From: DAHUZL01 sp035533215
GTDB taxonomy: Bacteria; Chloroflexota; Dormibacteria; Aeolococcales; Bog-877
DNA length: 64,000 nt
Assembly (NCBI GenBank): GCA_035533215.1
Contig: DATLUG010000020.1
Location: forward strand, 1-64,000
Reading direction: 5' to 3'
The notes beneath the pieces were generated by a model that saw nothing but the letters and a program-made list of their open reading frames with translations, was not told where the DNA came from and ran no database searches. Shown one piece after another: positions 60,862 through 64,000 of this stretch. Made by a program: the position numbers and the translations under genes. The number at the start of each line of letters is the position of its first letter. Position 1 is the stretch's first letter.

Positions 60862-63693
60862 ATGACCGTGCCGCGGCAGCCTGACGCCGCTCCCCTCCTC
60901 GGCCTCGCTCGCGCCGCCGCAGCTGGTGCCTCCGCGGCAGGTGCTGCCGGCGCCGTCACCCTCCAGGAGCGGGAGGAGGCGCTGGAGGTGGTCGGCGAAG
61001 CCTGCCACCGCGCCCGCACCGGAGGGCCGGCGGTGGTGTTCGTCGCGGCCACCTCCGGCCTCGGCAAGACCAGCGTGCTGCGGAGCGCGGCCGCGGGCGC
61101 GCCGGCGCTGCGAATCGGCACCGCCACCGGCGTGGTGGCCGAGAGCGGGCTTCCCAACGCGTTCCTCGCCAGCGCGCTGAGCGGACTCGGGGCGGCCCAC
61201 CTCTTCGAGGAGCCCGCCCCGATGCCCGACTCGCGGGGGGCACGCTTCTACGCGGTGCTGCGCTGGCTGCGGGGGGTGTCGGAGCCCAGCCTGCTGGTCC
61301 TCGACGACCTCCAATGGGCGGACGCGGACTCGCTGGCCCTTTTGGGGTTCGTCTGTCGCAGGCTGGCGGGTCTGCCGGTGGCGGTGGTGGCGGCGACCCG
61401 GCCGTGGCCGCCCGCCGCGCTGGAGATGGCCGAGGAGCTGGCGCACGCTGCCGAGGCCCGGCTGGTGCGCCTGGAGCCGCTCAGCCAGGCGGCCGCCGGT
61501 CGCCTCCTCCAGGAGGCGACCGGCCGCGCCGCGCCGGCCGAGCTGGTGCGCCGGGTGCAGGCGCTCTGCGGTGGCAATCCCCTCCTGCTGCGGGAGCTTG
61601 CACTCGCCATGCGCGACGGCGCCACCGTCCCCAGGATCGGGGCTCGGGGGACGGGCGCGCACGTGCTGCTCGCACGGTTCGCCGGGGTGCCCCCGCCCGC
61701 GCTGCGGTACGCTCAGGTCGCCAGCGTGTTCGGGGCCCGGTTTCGGCCCGGACTGGTCCCCCAGGTCACCGGCGTCACCGCCGCCGAGGGCGCCGACGCC
61801 CTCGGGGCTCTGCTGCGCGCGGGCGTGGTCGAGCCTGAGGTGCACGGATTCGTCAGCTTCGTCCACCCGCTCTTCCGCGAGACCCTCTACGACGACCTGC
61901 CGGCACCGCTCCGCTCCCACCTGCACGCGGCCGCGCTGCGGGTCCTGGTCGCCGCCGGGACCGAGCCCGAGGAGGCGGCCGAGCACGCGGTAGCCGGGGA
62001 CCTGCGCGGTGACCCCGAGGCGATCTTCGTCCTGGAGGCGGCCGGGCGCGCCGCGCTCCTGACCGGCGGCGCGGTCACGGCGGTCACCCACCTCAGCCAC
62101 GCCGTCGAGCTCTCCGGGACCGCGGTGACGGCTCGCCGGCTGCTCCTGCTCAGCGAGGCGCTGGTCGCGGCCGGCGATCCGGTCCGTGCGATCACCATCG
62201 CGGAGCGCGCCTTGACCCTGCCACCGGCTGCCGCGGACGCCACCGTCGCGGCCCTCCGGCAGCTCGGCCGGGCGGCCTTCGTCGCCGGCCGCCTGGACGA
62301 GGCGTCGATGCGGTTCGAGCGGGCGGCCGCGGCCGCCGGCGGCCTCGACCCGGTCCATCGGCTCGACACCCTGCTGGACAGCGCCCTCACCCTGCTGACC
62401 ACCGATCCCATGCCGGTGCTGCTGCGGCGAGGCGAGGAGGCCCGAGGGCTGGCGTCCTCGGGGACCGCGGCCCAGCGCGCGCTCGCCGACATCGCCTGGG
62501 GCACCGTCGCCGCCATCAGCGGTGACCCGCGGGGCGTCGCCTGCGTCCGCGCCGCGGCGGCCGAAGCCGCCGACCGTCCCGCCGCCGACCGCGACCTCGG
62601 CTGGTGGTGGCGCGTGGACCTCGCCCGGGCATCGGTGGCGCGCCAGGTCGAGGACTTCGGCGAGGCGGTCGCCATCTACGAGGCGGCCGCTCTCCCCCTG
62701 GAGCGCCTGGGAGCGCCGATGCCGATCGTGGGTCTCGCGATCGGCCACTGCGACACCCTGAAGCGGCTGGGACGACTGGATGACGCTGAGGCGCTGCTCG
62801 ACCGCACGGCCGCCCTCATCGAGCTCACCCCGACGGCGGCGCCGTGGCTGGAGCTGGCGCGGCTGGACATGGCCCAGGAGCGCGGCCAACCGGTGGCGGA
62901 GCGCGGGCGGGCGCTCGCCCGGAGCCTTGGGGGTGACGACCGGCACCGTCCTCTGCTCTGGCTCTGGCTCTGGTCGGTGCAGGGGGAGGACCTGGTTCGG
63001 CGGGGCGCCGCCGCCGCCGCGCTCCCGTTCTTCCGGCGCTGTCTGGACCTCGCCCGCCGCCAGGGCATCGTCGACCCGTGCACGGTGCCGTGGACACGTT
63101 CCGCGGTGGAGGCGGCGGTCGCGGCGGGCCGGCTGGACGAGGCGGAGACCACCCTCGCGTGGCTGGAGGTCCACCTCCAGCCGTGGCCCTGCCACGGTCC
63201 CCGCGCGGTGGCCGCCTACGGCCGCGGGCTGGTCGCCAGTCGGCGCGGGGACGAGGACGCCCAAGGGTGGTTCGAGGCGGCGCTCTCGCAGCTCACCCAC
63301 ACCACCCTCCCCCTGGTCCACGCACGGGTGCTGCTGGCGCTCGGGCGTCACCTCCGCCACCACCGTCGCGCGGTCGCGGCCCGGCCGGTGCTCACCGAGT
63401 CGGGACGGATGGCGGAGCTCCATGGCGCCGAGTGGCTGGCCGCGGCCGCCCACCACGAGCTGCGGGCAGCGGGTGGGAGGCGCCGGGCCCGGTCGGGTCC
63501 CCCCGACGCCCTCACCAGCCAGGAGCGGAGGATCGCGGCCCTGGCCGCCGAGGGACGGAGCAACGGCGAGATCGGCGCCGTCCTCTTCCTGTCGGCTCGG
63601 ACGGTCGAGGCCCACCTGGGCCGGATCTACGCCAAGCTGGGGATCTCGTCGCGGCGCGAGCTGGCCGACCGCGTCCCCGCCATCGGAGCCTGA
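60862..63693 (+). CDS. Large LuxR-type ATPase transcriptional regulator
   Basis: The 943-residue regulator of the LAL/MalT-like class. An AAA-type ATPase lies at about residues 35-280: Walker A VFVAATSGLGKTSVL, a Walker B-like LLVLDDLQWADADSL and sensor region VAVVAATRPW. A long alpha-helical, TPR-like repeat area (about 320-870) is rich in A/L/R. The C-terminal LuxR HTH is clear: LTSQERRIAALAAEGRSNGEIGAVLFLSARTVEAHLGRIYAKLGISSRRELADR is shown here by position, residues about 885-938. Such proteins sense nucleotides or small ligands and activate operons; no target gene is evident. Confidence 0.92.
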   Translation: MTVPRQPDAAPLLGLARAAAAGASAAGAAGAVTLQEREEALEVVGEACHRARTGGPAVVFVAATSGLGKTSVLRSAAAGAPALRIGTATGVVAESGLPNAFLASALSGLGAAHLFEEPAPMPDSRGARFYAVLRWLRGVSEPSLLVLDDLQWADADSLALLGFVCRRLAGLPVAVVAATRPWPPAALEMAEELAHAAEARLVRLEPLSQAAAGRLLQEATGRAAPAELVRRVQALCGGNPLLLRELALAMRDGATVPRIGARGTGAHVLLARFAGVPPPALRYAQVASVFGARFRPGLVPQVTGVTAAEGADALGALLRAGVVEPEVHGFVSFVHPLFRETLYDDLPAPLRSHLHAAALRVLVAAGTEPEEAAEHAVAGDLRGDPEAIFVLEAAGRAALLTGGAVTAVTHLSHAVELSGTAVTARRLLLLSEALVAAGDPVRAITIAERALTLPPAAADATVAALRQLGRAAFVAGRLDEASMRFERAAAAAGGLDPVHRLDTLLDSALTLLTTDPMPVLLRRGEEARGLASSGTAAQRALADIAWGTVAAISGDPRGVACVRAAAAEAADRPAADRDLGWWWRVDLARASVARQVEDFGEAVAIYEAAALPLERLGAPMPIVGLAIGHCDTLKRLGRLDDAEALLDRTAALIELTPTAAPWLELARLDMAQERGQPVAERGRALARSLGGDDRHRPLLWLWLWSVQGEDLVRRGAAAAALPFFRRCLDLARRQGIVDPCTVPWTRSAVEAAVAAGRLDEAETTLAWLEVHLQPWPCHGPRAVAAYGRGLVASRRGDEDAQGWFEAALSQLTHTTLPLVHARVLLALGRHLRHHRRAVAARPVLTESGRMAELHGAEWLAAAAHHELRAAGGRRRARSGPPDALTSQERRIAALAAEGRSNGEIGAVLFLSARTVEAHLGRIYAKLGISSRRELADRVPAIGA

Positions 63694-63787
63694 CCGCGGC
63701 CGCGGGGCCGTCCAACCGCGGGCGGCCGGCTAAATTCGGGGGCATCCAACGGATGGAGGCGAGGCCCCGGGCGGGCACCATCGCCCC

Positions 63788-63991
63788 GTGGTCGAGACGC
63801 AGGCGGGCGGCGCGCGCCAGGGTGGGGACGTCGCCCTGGTGGTCAGGGTCGCCCCTTGTGGGCGGTTCGCCGGCACCGTGGTCCGTCGAGGCTCCGACGC
63901 CCAGCGCGGGTTCGACGGATGGATCGAGTTCATGGGCGCGGTCGCCGAACTGCGCCAGCCGGTCGAGCGATCCCCGGACGGAGACACCTGA
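63788..63991 (+). CDS. Small protein linked to the LuxR-type regulator
   Basis: A 67-residue protein. ALVVRVAPCGRFAGTVVRRG and FDGWIEFMGAVAELRQ look like the small conserved proteins found next to actinobacterial LuxR/ATPase regulators. It starts with GTG and ends 9 bases before the window end. No function is known. Confidence 0.5.
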   Translation: MVETQAGGARQGGDVALVVRVAPCGRFAGTVVRRGSDAQRGFDGWIEFMGAVAELRQPVERSPDGDT

Positions 63992-64000
63992 TGCGGGCCT

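Noticed and set aside
60832..63615. 927-codon minus-strand frame opposite the LuxR-type regulator
   Set aside because: It is the mirror of the regulator with no recognisable domain.

Overview
The window is very G+C-rich chromosomal DNA (about 80 percent in a sampled line, 4621-4680) with short intergenic gaps, many GTG starts, and frequent 4-base stop/start overlaps. The gene content points to an aerobic bacterium with cytochrome c oxidase (CoxB, CtaD, CtaA), a complete TCA-type aconitase, ArgJ-type arginine synthesis and a large LuxR-type ATPase regulator. The leucyl-tRNA synthetase motif style (HVGN, GFDAFGIHSEN) resembles that of Chloroflexota and relatives. I infer a Terrabacteria lineage near Chloroflexota or Candidatus Dormibacterota, or an actinobacterium; the sequence alone does not settle this.

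Positions 1-3313 differ from the rest: G+C is visibly lower (31 of 60 in line 241-300). They carry an ArsR / SRPBCC / dihydrofolate-reductase-like operon, a VapB antitoxin with a frameshifted VapC, and long gene-poor stretches. This segment lies on the 3' side of a tRNA-Ile(UAU) gene, which is where integrating elements usually insert.

From 3460 to 19658 the genes are mostly housekeeping. They include leuS, a proline-rich membrane protein, a PHP hydrolase, a Ppx/GppA phosphatase, a Rieske-like protein that lacks its histidine ligands, pepA, a metallo-beta-lactamase / Nudix / nicotinate-phosphoribosyltransferase-like operon, birA, tRNA-Arg(CCG), a VOC gene without a normal start, and acnA. From 19860 to 24059 lies a cytochrome oxidase operon without a subunit III gene. 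It is followed by a membrane protein with a three-fold repeat, an aminotransferase, a PIG-L deacetylase and a uracil-DNA glycosylase.

Positions 29744-35145 form a surface-glycan region: a GT39-like membrane glycosyltransferase, and then an acetyltransferase-dehydrogenase-aminotransferase-glycosyltransferase operon of WbpD/WbpB/WbpE type. A perfect 36-bp palindrome separates the two. Positions 36060-43000 hold an acetyltransferase, a Ski2-like helicase overlapping lgt, a DUF503 gene, a decayed drug-efflux transporter, a metallo-hydrolase and an orphan parA.

Positions 45034-52671 are a tightly coupled argCJBDRGH operon without argF, with a candidate ARG box before argC. Directly behind it is the most unusual protein of the window, a fusion of two universal-stress domains, two PCP_red-like domains and a rubredoxin-like zinc ribbon. 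The right end holds a FUSC-like membrane protein, a dusB / zinc-ribbon / AraC / VOC operon, and a LuxR-type ATPase regulator.
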